From assembly GCA_948474755.1 (NCBI GenBank), contig CAOLHI010001155.1, forward strand, positions 310,001 through 374,000: a stretch of DNA of 64,000 nt, in the 5' to 3' direction. Under the pieces are notes generated by a model. The model ran no database searches and was not told where the DNA came from. It saw nothing but the letters and a program-made list of their open reading frames with translations. Positions 31,600 through 42,895 of this stretch are shown piece by piece; the first letter of the stretch is position 1; each line of letters begins with the position of its first letter. The stretch is from Ctenosaura bakeri. Taxonomy: Eukaryota; Chordata; Lepidosauria; Squamata; Iguanidae. Position numbers and translations under genes: made by a program.

Positions 31600-32113
31600 A
31601 TTATAGAATACTAGCATATATACCCAGCATTGCCCGGGATTTTATTTTCTCATAGGTAGTACTTGTTAGAAAGATTTGAGATCCTGTGTCTTTAATTCCC
31701 CAAACTGTCTTGTCCAGTACCTATAACTTTTCCCCATATTCCCCAATCCAATCTGTATTCAGAATTATTAACATACAGAGGTTGGGTTCCTGAGGGAATA
31801 CACTGCCTTCCTCCTTGCTGCCAGGCCTCATCTCCATAGCAGCTGGCCAGGCCCAAGAGCGCTCTGGCTGAGAATTCTAAAGGCCCCTCTCTAAACTGCA
31901 AACCCAGGATTCTGTAGAATTGAATAGAATCTTTATTACGATCATAGACCAGCACAGGTAAAAAGGGGATAAGGATTCCATAGAATCTTCCCAGGCAGCC
32001 AATCATATGAGGTCTTTGCCTCACACAGCCAATCATATCACAACAAATCATATGAGGTCTTTGCTTGACACAGACAAACAAACCTACAAACTTTGACTTT
32101 TATATAGTAGATT
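31600..32113. repeat. Unclassified interspersed repeat with embedded MITE fragment
   Basis: It runs from ATACTAGCATATATACCCAG near 31611 to TTTTATATAGTAGATTT near 32098. At 31857-31912 it holds GCTCTGGCTGAGAATTCTAA and CCCCTCTCTAAACTGCAAA, shared with the MITEs at 48598 and 49079. An internal direct repeat, AATCATATGAGGTCTTTGC, occurs near 32003 and 32046. Confidence 0.4.
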
Positions 32114-35100
32114 TAAAGCACAAGTATTGTAAACCCTATCTTCCTTGGTGCATTTTTTAATATTCAAGGTTTGCCGTCTCCCTTTTCTCTCCCCTCCTTT
32201 GTTCCATCTGTGGCAAATCAATTAGTGTTGCACACCTTATTAGACAATTGGAGTTCAACTGTCCAGCCATTAGCATTTATTCTACTCTTAGCTTGTCTTT
32301 ATGCCCTTATTTCTTGAGCATTGTCCCCTCCCCAAGCTGTACCCTTGGCTCGACTCTTGTTATGACTGTACTTTCTACTGGCAATATGCCATATCCTTCC
32401 TTTTATTGCTGTACTTCCTTGTAAGTCACTGGCTCTCATACAGCCAATATAGATATAAAATGCATGTAAGGGAACTGAGAAAATCTGAGTGCTCTCTGCT
32501 TCCCATTGCTGATTTGATTCTGCAGCAGAAGCTTGTGTTGAATGTTGATTCCGCCCCCCAACACCCATTTTATGTCATGTAGAAGTGCATATTATGATAA
32601 TGAGCTTGAAAGGCTCAATTGGTACACTGCCAATACAATTATCAGGGCTGCAAAAATTAAACAATTAAATACACTGCATACTCTGTAAATAGACCCAAAA
32701 ATAAGAGTTGTCCCCTCACCACCTAAAAGAAAGTATCCCAGTGTTTTCCATTAAAACTTAAGCTCTGCATGTTTGCTGTACCAACAGAGGGGTAAAATTT
32801 GAGCAAGCGTGGAATGCTACTTGAGGCAACAGAATATTGAGGGAATGACAGATGCATAAAACGGCAGCCTGAGTTTATGCAGCTGAGATGAAATAGCTAT
32901 CACCTCTCAAATTTTCTTTGCTGCCACAATTCTGTGAATGAAAAGATCATTCACCCCAAAACACGTGAATCATCTCCGAAGTATCATTGTTAGTAGGCAT
33001 GTATTGAATAATAATTACTGGATGTGATTAAATCTTATTAAGTCCAGCAAGTGTGTAAAGAGGAAAAAAGACACATGCAAAGACACATGATAAAAAGCAA
33101 TATAAAAATCATTTTTTTTCTCAGCTTTATGAATTTTAAAGTAAGCTGTATTAATCTGAACCTAAACACAAATGGAAAGGCCCTGTATTAGTCAAAACTG
33201 GATTGAGGCAGTCGAGATTACCAGCCTATGCTGTTAAATGTTTTTGGTCAAATGTTGAAAGGTCTGATTCCTTGTATATTATTTGCATAATTTATCAACT
33301 GCTCACCAAATATGCAGCATTTCTACAAATATGTGTGTGATGGGAGGGGAATGATCTTCAGGAAATCTGTTATCTGTCAGGTCAACATGTTTGCTGTGGA
33401 GAACTTACGAAGCCAGTGGGGCCACATCAGGTTTAAAGTGATTTCTAAAATATCTCTACTCCTTTTGCTACTGAAACATGACTACATTAAAATGTGCCTG
33501 GTTGGTTCTGTTATTTCAGGATATTGTTTTCTTGTATGTTACTTTTGTATTTGGAAAAAATAATCAGGTCTGTAAAAGCAGTAGGAAGTCAAGTCTCAGT
33601 ACGGAGCCCTTGTTTTCCTCTCCCCTTTACCCAAAGTTCCTCCCTTCAAATTTATGAAAGAAAACATTTCTTTCTGTGAAAGGTTTTTGTACACCAGCAT
33701 CTGGAAGTGTTTATTTCAGTGGCGTGTAATCTATCTGTGGATTTAGTTAGCACCAGACCCCCTTTTGTGTATTCCTGACTTTAAATTTTTTTATAAATGA
33801 TCTTGTTGAATTTGTGCCAGTATGCTTATGGTTTGGCTGATTGCTGCATATATCCTTTACCTGTCAGTCACCTTTGATTTATATTCCTTCCTTCTGTTTT
33901 TGCCTACCAAAACTGGTGCCATTGAACTGTCCCTTAAATCATCTTATTGGATAAATTACTCCAAAATGAGATAGTACATTTTTGGCTGCCTGTGGATAAA
34001 GACACAATTCCTACTGTTAGTCGTCACTAGCTTGGTGCTGAACTGCTTAGGAAGGGGTATTATTGAATGAGAAGAATCAAACAATCTGCTGCTTTAGTCT
34101 AAATACACCACTGAATCTATGGATAAAAGTATGCAGAAAATGACTTACAGAGAAACCAGTGCTACCAGTCCTCCTTTGTCTGCTAGTTTGGAATGTGCTA
34201 TATACTGTATGTAACTTGGAATGTACACAGTTTGATTTTTATTCTGTTAGCAGTATTCCTTTCTGAAAGTGGATCATTGCTTTTCTAATAGATTTGCAAC
34301 TACAGAATTGAATGCCAAAAGGATTGTTATTATAAATTGGTGCTTGCAGAATGTAGTTAGATGTGGAGAACTGATTTAAAAGTGGATTTAGGAGCCTATG
34401 TTGTACACATTACACTTTGAAAAATTATTTTTAAAACTTTCTAAATAACAAATTATTCTAAAAATAGCCAAGCAACATTTCATGAACTTATGTAGTCTTT
34501 ACAGAAAAGCAAGGATTTTAAAATGTACATTAATTTAGAGGGTTTTATGACATGTCCTCAGAGAAAACAGATGGCTTGCCAGTAATTTAAGATTTCATTG
34601 TTTGGAGTAATAGTTTTAGTTTTTTTTATATTTAAAATCATTTTTCTAACATAACTGCTTGAGCTGCCTTTTCAGTAGTTTATTGCTAATTAAATATATT
34701 GCAAACTATATGTTGTCCTCTCAGCAGTCTCTATTAGTGGGGTGGGGAAAAACAGAACTCTACAAGAACTTAAGTAAGGAAGAAGCTGAATTGAAAGCTC
34801 TGCTTCAAGAGTGAACTAACTAGGATTTGAAGTTTGACTTTAGATGTTCAGATACAGTTTGCCTGGACTTGTTTTGAATTTTTTCTCACAAACATTGTAG
34901 CTGGTTGTAATTTCACAGAGGTGAAGAGAACACTCATATGTTCAAAGAGGCATATCCTAGAACTAACATTAACACTCAAAACTGGCCATAGGTCTCTTCG
35001 CTGCCAGAAGATAAGCCCTAATTGTGTGAAATAGGAAAAGACTGAAGCTTTTTATTACTGAAATCAGAAGGAACAACCCATTGATTTTCATGGACATTTA

Positions 35101-35760
35101 CTTTTCTGATTCAAAGGCGATATCTTACAGTTAAGCCTTAAAAATATGAATGGCAGATAAAGAGAAAAAATGTTATTGGTCTGACCAGAAACGTTATAGC
35201 ACCTCCTTGTTATTTGAACCATTACCTTGCTTGCTTTTAACATTGCATTTGCATTTTACTAAATTTCTTTCAGCATAAAGTTAACGTAGCTACATTTAAA
35301 CCTAAAATTTAGATACTCCTTGAGTCCATCTCATGGTTTCCACTCTTTTTGACGCATTAAATGAGATTAACAAAGGGTATGTGGATATATAAGTATGTAA
35401 ATATTATTTTTTTAACAAAATAAAAATTCAAGTCTGAAGTCTGAAGAAGCACAAAAAAGGCAGGGACTTTGGAACTGAGAGAATAGGAGACAAAACTGTA
35501 ATGAACTGAGTCAAGAGCACTGGTCTACCTTGCTGTTCATAACACACCACAATACAATTCATCTGAGCAGGATTTCTACGGAATGGTTTGGCCAATATGG
35601 TAGCATATATATCCCCTTGCAATAGTGATTTCAATTTACCAAAGCATTCTCAATTTCTATCTGTGGTTGTGAAAACCAACCTGTAAACAAACTAGACAAG
35701 AAGAACAACTTGTTTGAAATAGATAAATAAATTGCCTGAGAGCAATTCAAGCCTGAATTC
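32114..35760. other. No recognisable gene or repeat family
   Basis: Mostly AT-rich single-copy-looking DNA with open frames under 95 codons, none with a domain, signal peptide or splice pattern I can support. It could be intergenic or intronic. Confidence 0.5.
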
Positions 35761-35761
35761 T

Positions 35762-36017
35762 GTCTAGAAGCCAAATTACTGAACAGAGACTATTGTACTT
35801 TAGACATATCATGAGATGACATGATTCAATAAAAAAATGCATTAATGCTTGACAAAGTGGAAGGGGAGAAGAGAAAGACCATGTTACAAATGGATAGACT
35901 CAAACAGGGAAGCCATGGCTTTGAGATTGCAAGATTTGAGCAGACCGGTTGCTAACATGGTGACTTCAAGGGCTTTCATTCATAGAGTTGCCATAAGTCA
36001 GGGCTAATCTGAGGGCA
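35762..36017 (+). mobile_element. RTE/BovB LINE 3' end
   Basis: The block runs TTTAGACATATCATGAGATGA, GCTTGACAAAGTGGAAGGGG, AAGAAAGACCATGTTACAAA, then AGGGAAGCCATGGCTTTGAG and ATAGAGTTGCCATAAGTCAG. This is the usual last 250 bp of squamate BovB elements (C-terminal ORF codons and short 3' UTR). The rest of the element is absent. Confidence 0.6.
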
Positions 36018-36035
36018 ATTAATCATAGAATCATA
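36018..36035 (-). mobile_element. CR1 3' tip, separated by MITE insertion
   Basis: AATCATAGAATCATA is the inverted CR1 terminal octamer repeat. It belongs to the CR1 that resumes at 36457. Confidence 0.65.
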
Positions 36036-36456
36036 GGCCCTTTCCGCACTTTACCTTCTTCCAGTGCTGGGGTGTGGGAATCACACGAGCAGCCTCCAGC
36101 GAGAGGCTCTCGCGTCCGGGGTCCTTCGGCTCCACATGAGCTGCCTGCTTATGTGAGAACCCTGCCTCTTCCTTCCGCAGCACAGCCTGGGAGTTTCCCA
36201 GGCTGCACTGGGGCAAGAAGTGCGACTGGCGTGAATCCAGAGGCTCCACACGCCAAGTAAGTACGTGCGAGGCCTGGGAGCAATGCGCGATCACGCACCA
36301 TTTTCGGTTTCTAGCCAAAAATGAAAAGGTGCGCGATCGGTGCCTGCCCTACCCTGGAGCGTCGCACAATTGTGAGTGCGTTGTGCAGATCGCTCCTCAC
36401 AATCGCGCGATGCTCCAGGCACTCTTTTGTATGGAAAATGCCATGCGAAAAGGGCC
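36036..36456. mobile_element. GC-rich MITE (Harbinger-like) in a CR1 tail
   Basis: The ends GGCCCTTTCCGCACTTTA and, reversed, GGCCCTTTTCGCATGGCAT are flanked by ATA on both sides (36033-36035 and 36457-36459). The same GGGCCCTTT-type end and a 3-bp duplication occur at 48598-48811. The inside is CpG-rich and contains an imperfect hairpin around 36288-36340 (GCGATCACGCACC against GGTGCGCGATCG). No transposase. Confidence 0.55.
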
Positions 36457-37575
36457 ATAGAGTTGGAAGTGACTACAAGGGCCATCAAGTCCAACCCCCT
36501 GCTATGCAGGAATACACAGTCAAAGCATTCCCAAGCTTCATTTAAAAACTCAAAAGAAGGAGACTCTACTGCATTCCATGGCATGCGGTCCACTCTTGAA
36601 CTATTCTTACTGGCAGCATGTTCTTCCTAATGTTTAGGTGGAATCTCTTTTCCTGAATTTGAAGCCTTTGCTCTTTGTCCTAGTCTCTGGTGCAGCAGAA
36701 AACAGGCTTGTTCCATCCTCCATATGACATCCCTTCAAATATTTAAATACAGCTATTGTGTCACCTCTAAACCTTCTCTTCTCCAGGCTAAACATACCTA
36801 ACTCCCTAAACTTCTCCTCATAGGGAATGGTTCCACCATTTTGGTCGCCCTCCTCCAGACATGTTCCAGCTGGTCAATATCCTTCTTAAATTGTGATGCC
36901 CAGAACTGGACACAGTATTCCAGTTGAGATCTGACCTAAGCAGAATAGAGTGGTACTATTACTTTCCTCGATTTAGACACCGTACTCCTATTGATGCAAT
37001 CAAGAATCATGTTGGCTTTCCTGGCTGTCACATCACACTGCTGGCTCATGTTCAACTTGTGGTCTACTAAGGCTCCAAGATCTCTTTCACATGTACTGTT
37101 ATCTAGCCAGGTGTCTCCATCCTATATTTGTGCATTTCATTTTTTTCTACCCAAATGTAGTTGCTAACATTTCTCTTATGCGGAAATCTATTTTGTAAGG
37201 TTTGGCCCAGCTCTCTAATCTGTTAAGATTGTTTTGAATTCTGACTCCTCTGGGGTGTTAGCTTCCCTTCCTTATTTGGTGTCATTGGAAAATTTGATAA
37301 GAATACCCTCTATTCCCTCATCCAAGTCATTGATAAAGATGTTGAATAGTTCTGGGCCCAGGACAGAACTCTGTGGGACTCCACTAGTCACTTCTCTCCA
37401 AGATAAAGAGGAACCATTGGTGGGCACCCTTTGGGTTCAGTTGGTCAACCTGTTATAAATCCACCTAACAGTAGCATTGTCTAGCCCACACTTTACTTGC
37501 TTGTTCACAAGAATTTCATGGGGGACCTTATCAAAAGCCTTACTGAAGTCAAGATATGCTAAATCCACAGCAATT
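36457..37575 (-). mobile_element. CR1 LINE, minus strand, C-terminal half of ORF2
   Basis: Reverse-complement homology to the CR1 at 28930-29930: GAGTTGGAAGTGACTACAAG at the 3' edge, the AGGCTTGTTCCATCCTCCAT block, AGAATAGAGTGGTACTATTA near 36940, and the motif B segment (inverted GGACAGAACTCTGTGGGACT) near 37360. It ends near TCAAGATATGCTAAATCCAC (37549-37568), which encodes motif A. Decayed. Confidence 0.8.
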
Positions 37576-37635
37576 AACAATAAATGTTAATGTTAACAAT
37601 AAATGTTAACAATAAATGCTAACAATAAATGTTAA
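37576..37635. repeat. Short tandem repeat, TAACAATAAATGT unit
   Basis: Four to five imperfect units of about 13-15 bp at the broken edge of the CR1. Confidence 0.65.
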
Positions 37636-37639
37636 CATT

Positions 37640-38335
37640 ATCATGTATACGCAATAGCAGAATATATGCATGAGTATCTATGTGGGCTGAAATTAGTGCT
37701 TTGCAAGGATGTAAAGGTGTTTTTTTTAAAAAAAAAACTATGTAGATATCATACTAAGTTTTATTTATGTATTTTATGAGACTAAATCCATCTCTCAATG
37801 CAACAGTGTCCTAATTCCTTAAAGATCATCAGAAATAATGCACATAAAACCAGGTTATAAAACAAACGACTTCCGCAATGACAGCAGTCACAACAGATTG
37901 GTCGTTCTTCTTGTAGCACAGAATGGTGTTAGTCTTCAGCAATGATAATCCTGGAGGTACATGTCTACTCCCCTCTAGCTGGCAACAGTAGTTGCAAACC
38001 ATATGGATGGAAAATGGTACCTGTCAGATCAAACCTAGGCCTAGGTATTTTTTCTGCGTCTTCACCTACCCAGTAACCCATACTGGGGTACACTGAGCAC
38101 AATGCACAGTATTGCAAGTGTGGTTGAGCCATCACTTGGAGGAAGAGCCCTATGGTTTTGACAGTTGTATTTTTGACTGCTTTCCCAGTGGTCTCCTACC
38201 CCATGTGTTCTTTTCAGAGCAGGTGTAAACTGGGCTGAAATAACAGTCACTGCATACTGCAGGCTCAATCAGTGTGTGATGTTAGGATATTTTTCACTTA
38301 ATGTTGTCTGATACTGAGTTGCATTTGCTGTTGTA
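37640..38335. other. No recognisable feature
   Basis: AT-rich sequence with short frames only, between two minus-strand CR1-type remnants. Part may be extremely diverged CR1/L3. Confidence 0.4.
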
Positions 38336-39425
38336 AAGCCCATTTCCCCAGTTTAAAGAGATCCTTTCAGTGCTCTTCACTGTCCTGTTTTGTTTTTAAC
38401 AACTGTAAATAGTTCCATGGTATCAGCAAACTTCGCCACCCCCAGGGCCATTTATGGATGAGTTTAGAAAGCTTCATTCCCAATGAAGTTCAGAAAGCTT
38501 CATTCCCAATCCTTTGTGACAGGGGAATTTTACTGATTCTATCTTCATTGCAAGAACACTGCAAGCCAGTTCATTCTATTCTTTAATTTCTTCTCTTTAA
38601 CCGGTTGCCAGTTCATAAAAGGAAATTCCATCACTGCTACATTTGCTCAGAAATATTTGCTGAGGGAGCAGAAGTCCTTTGAAAGTCCAAATAAATTATG
38701 TTTACAGGATCATCCTGCCCACACGCTTGTTGATACTTCCAAACAACTCTGAAACAATCTTACTGAGAGAAGTGTCATCCTGTAGAAGTTGTGTTGATTC
38801 TCCTTCAGTAATTGCTATCCTTCTGTATCTGGTCATTTTATCTTAATACTGTTCTCTACCAGTTTACTCAGAACAAGTGACAAGGTAACTGACCTATAAT
38901 TTCCCCTGGTTTCCTCTGGGTTTTCTAAAATTAGTGGTGGAGTATCCCCTTTGGGGTCCTCTGGTATAGATGTGAATTTTAGGAATGTTCTTCAAAATAT
39001 CAGTTCAGTCATGGATATCTGCCCTACAACTTCTTCACTGAAAACAGATGCAAAGAATTGGTGCTATTTTTCTGTCGTCTCCATGTCCTCTTTCACTGCT
39101 TTCTTGTTATCTAGTAGGCTAACCCTTTCCCTGACTGGTTTCCTGATTCTGATGTAGTTTTAAGAAAATGTCTTAATGTCATTACTGATACAATCCTTAC
39201 AAATTTTATTTGCATCCTTCGTTTTCTTGCTTACGTTTTTTATGCAAGTTTTCATTCTTTTCTTTTGTTCCCCTTTGGGGAAAGACTTTGTTTTTTGAAG
39301 GTAGACTTCTTTTCCCTAATAGCTTCATTGACACTGCGCATTAACCATGTTTGTGATTTCATGGTCTCATTGATGTCTACTTTAACCTTTCTTGACTATG
39401 CGCATGACTTGCCATTCTAGCTGAG
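38336..39425 (-). mobile_element. CR1/L3-like LINE remnant, minus strand
   Basis: Inverted blocks characteristic of the L3 branch of CR1 occur: GTATCAGCAAACTTCGCCAC, CATCACTGCTACATTTGCTC, ACACGCTTGTTGATACTTCC, GACCTATAATTTCCCCTGGT, then CTTTCCCTGACTGGTTTCCT. They encode, on the minus strand, the RT fingers and palm of an old element. A 19-bp tandem duplication (AGAAAGCTTCATTCCCAAT) lies near 38468-38510. Confidence 0.6.
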
Positions 39426-39915
39426 CTATTATTGTGGTTTTCTTTTTTTTCTTTTTTTCTTTATTTATTTATTAAAAAGATAAATTAATACATTAAGAGG
39501 AGAAAAGAGCGGAGAGAAAGCTAACGGTTTGAGGTCGATAAAAAACATTTTGGAAAAGATTTGTCAGAGTGAAGAATAGTAAATAGATGGCTTGGTTTTC
39601 AATTATTTCAAACAGTCTGAAGAAATGTGGTCCTCTTTCAACTTCCTTTTCTACCAGCCTCCATCATTTTTGAGAAATTTTCTCCTTTCTAGTCAAATGT
39701 GATTTAATGGACTGTTTGGCAGTTTTTCACACACACACATACATGGATAGCTTTTCAGTCAATGTCTCCATGTGGTTCATTAGTGCACCAAGTCCTCAGT
39801 GGTAGCACCTAGAACAAAGATGGGTGACCTCTGTCAGTAGGCTACCTGCTTCTTCTATCCCTATCTCTGATCAGTGATTAGATATTTAATTTATTTAAAT
39901 ATCTCTAATGACTAT
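39426..39915. other. Low-complexity T-rich and AT-rich segment
   Basis: A TTTTTCTTT/TTTATTTATT tract at 39440-39480 may be an inverted LINE poly(A) or 3' UTR. The rest is unassigned, with (AC)n near 39730. Confidence 0.35.
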
Positions 39916-39916
39916 T

Positions 39917-40208
39917 TAAAGCTGAAGCCAGTTTTACTTGAGAATGAGAACTAATTTGCAGCCTGGGAAAGTCTTTTATGGACATGAACTCTGCTCTGCA
40001 ATCCTACAACATGGAAATTTTGCATGAACACAGATTCTGGTTTGTAGCTTAGGAAGATCTTGCATGGAATAGAAGCTTTGCTTTGCACCTTAAGAAGCAC
40101 AGAATTGAGCTGCACTTTACATATATGAAAGCTCTTGTATTGGTTCCTCAGTAGCACTGATTTGCAGAGGAGGAAGGTTCTGCATTGGCACATGAGCTCT
40201 GCTTTGCA
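39917..40208. repeat. Degenerate about 42-bp tandem repeat, 6-7 units
   Basis: Units end in CTCTGCTTTGCA or a variant at 39960, 40000, 40046, 40087, 40121, 40166 and 40208 (spacings 40, 46, 41, 34, 45, 42). The shared core is GGAAG-TCTTGCAT-GAAC-TGAGCTCTGCTTTGCA. Units are strongly diverged. Confidence 0.65.
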
Positions 40209-40514
40209 TGCCAATGAACCTGTTGGACAAAGATTTTCAGTCATTTTCAACAGTGTCAAGGGAATCATGAGGATAGAAGATTTTAGAACATGTATTTTAT
40301 AGTGTTGTGCTGATAATACCATGTTCATAAATTCTTGTAAACACCAAGAATTTTCTGTCTTTACTCTTCCTCCTCCGTCACACGTCCAGTGCTTCAAATT
40401 ACAATTTCTATATGTCTCTTCTGTATGTCCCTGCATATCAATGGCTTTTTTCTTCAAAAATTGCTTGAAGAAGGGAGTGCTCCTGAGCATAACTATAGTG
40501 CCTTTCCATTGCAA
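39951..40514 (-). other. 187-codon open frame across the 42-bp repeat
   Basis: Open minus-strand frame whose C-terminal half reads the tandem repeat as a 14-residue-like peptide series beginning with Cys-Lys or a variant of it (CKAELMCQC, CKSVLLRNQ, CKVQLN, CKIFLSYKP). The N-terminal half is unrepeated and basic. No signal peptide, transmembrane run or known domain is visible. Unit lengths are not all multiples of three, so selection for coding is doubtful. I regard it as a possible but unproven coding sequence. Confidence 0.2.
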
Positions 40515-41740
40515 CCAAGCAGAAAGGGCCTACAAAGCTTCATGCTAGAATCTCCAATATATCCTGTAGTTTCTTTGTACCCAGATAAGTAAAGGAAATG
40601 CCAATACTGTGAGAGACCAAAGCATCCCACTCAACATGTCTCACTAAATAATATAGTAAAATGCAGAAAATTGAACACAAATATTTATATCTAAACATTA
40701 ACTGTGATTTAACTGTGATATAACATTTACAAATCCTAAGACCCAAATAAGCCAGCATACTCATTATAGTGTGTACACTGGTTTCTGTTTTCAGATCACA
40801 ATTTAGTGGGTATGATTTTAAATTGCTTTTAATTCTGTTGATAGTTCAATTATATTTCAGCTTTACATGTATGTGTAGGCTACCTTCAGTCCTAGAACTG
40901 GAGGAAAGACTGGAGGAGAAGGAAGATGTTTCATGTATGTGAAACAAACTTGCTGACATAGTGCTGTAAACATCCATTATGTGCAGTGCACAGGAACTTG
41001 TATTGACACTTGTAATTTGGTAACAAAACACATTAAACAAGCTAATTTAATTATCAGAATAGAAAGATTTTTAATGTCACTGGCCTCTTTCCAGGTGTTA
41101 CCACAATTAAGCGGAGTTAATATTTACCCAGTAATTACCAAAGCTTTGCATAATGGAAAAATAAAATAAAAAGTGTCCTGGCCACTTCTTAATATCAATT
41201 TTAATACTTTATATTGTTTGCAAATGTTGTAAAATGTGTCCTTTTATTGCTGTTTTTTAAAAAAAAATTCACTAGCATGGCTTGTTACTCGGTTTCCCTG
41301 GTTTATTTATTGGGATGTTTTATCAAAATCATTCTATTAAAAGTAATAAAGATACAGTATTCTCCTAAATTAGGTCATAAATGTGTAATTTGGAAAACTA
41401 ATATATTTTATTATAATTCAGTTATGGAAGTATGTGTATTAAATATGCAGCTGTAAGGTAGTCTGGATCCAATGTAATGGAAGTATATGCTTTCTAGAAT
41501 TTGTTTATGTTCTCATGTCTATTGTGTAAACACTGCTCAGACACATATACAGATACACCTTATCCATGTTTGAGATTACATGGGCAGCCTACTTCTAAAA
41601 ATTACTAAAAGCCAGGCTATCTGCACTTAGGAGCACTAGAATTCAAAGAGCAATTTGTCATGCACGTACAACATACATACGTTTTACTCAGTGGTAATTT
41701 AGGGGCTTTATTGAATGCAGCTTCCCAAAGGCTGTTCACC
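40515..41740. other. No recognisable feature
   Basis: AT-rich sequence with short frames only. Confidence 0.45.
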
Positions 41741-42895
41741 AATTACTATTCTTCATTCTGCAGAGAAGTGACTAGTGGGGTGCCACAGGGTTTTGTCCTG
41801 GGCCCAGTGTTGTTCAACATCTTTATCAATGACTTGGATGAGGGAATACAGGACATTCTTATTAAATTTTCTGGTGAAAGGGGGTAGCTAATACCCAAAT
41901 GGACAGGATCAGAATTCAAAATCACCTTAACAGATTAGAGAGCTGGGCCAAAATTAACAAAATGAATTTCAACAGGGAGAAATGTAGGGTACTGTACTTA
42001 GGCAGAAAAAAATGAAATGCACAGGTATTAGATGGATGACACTTGGCTTGACCATAGTACATGTGAAAGGAATCTAGGAATCTTAGTAGACTACAAGCTG
42101 AATATGAGTCAGCAATGTGATGTGGCAGCTAAAATAGGCAATGAGCTTCTGGATTGCCTCAGTAGGGGGTATAGTTTTTAGGTCAAAGGAAGTACTGCTC
42201 TGTTCTGCTTTGGTCAGACCCTACCTGCAGTGGTGTGTCCATTTCTGGGCACCACAGTTCAGGAAGGATATTGACAAGCTGGAATGTGTCCAGAGGAGGG
42301 TGACCAAAAACTAATAGAAGGCCTGGAAATCATGCCCTTTGTGGAGTGGCTTAGTTGTGTATGTTAGCCTGGAGAAGAGAAGGTTAAGAGGAGACATGAT
42401 AACTGTGTTTAAATGTTTGAAGGAATGTCATATGGAAGATGGAACAAACTTCTTTTCTGCTGCTCCAGACATAGCAATGGCTTCAAAATTCAGGAAAAGC
42501 AATTTAGTGGCATGTTCCATGTAAACAGCACCTAGGACAAGTGAGGAAGTTGTGCCCCTACCTTCTTACACTTACCTCCACCCCTGCATGCACAGCTTTT
42601 TTGTGCCCCCTGGGCATTGGCTCCCAGGATCCATGCCTTACTTGCCACATCCTAGATATGCCTTTGAAGAGATTCCACCTAAACATTAGGAAGAACTTTC
42701 TGGTGGTAAAAGCAGTTTGATAGTGGGATATGCTGTCTCAGAAGTATGGTGCAGTCTCCTTCCTTGGAGGTTTTTAAGCAGATGCTGGATCGGTATCTCC
42801 TGTTAGGAATGTTTTAATGGTGTACTTCTGCATGTAAGGATGTTGGACTCTATTGTCTCTTCCAGCTTTATGATGCTGTGATTCTAAGTGTCTAG
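41741..42895 (+). mobile_element. CR1 LINE remnant, RT motif B to 3' end
   Basis: Begins with [20 protein letters not shown] and INDLDEG (41765-41850) and ends TCTTCCAGCTTTATGATGCT with GTGATTCTAA near 42890. RT motif C is deleted or decayed (IKFSGERG where IKFADDTKL is expected, about 41860). Frames are broken about every 150 bp. It is interrupted at about 42507-42665. Confidence 0.75.
42507..42665. mobile_element. Probable hAT-type fragment inside the CR1
   Basis: About 155 bp foreign to CR1, starting AGTGGCATGTTCC and ending (reversed) AGGCATATCTAGGATGTGG. The ends resemble hAT CAGTGGC-type termini. CR1 sequence is AAAAG before and AGAGATTCCACC after. A clean 8-bp duplication cannot be shown. 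Confidence 0.35.

Noticed and set aside
36031..36630. Several 60-100 codon frames around 36 kb
   Set aside because: They overlap the GC-rich MITE and inverted CR1. They are shadows of repeat sequence.
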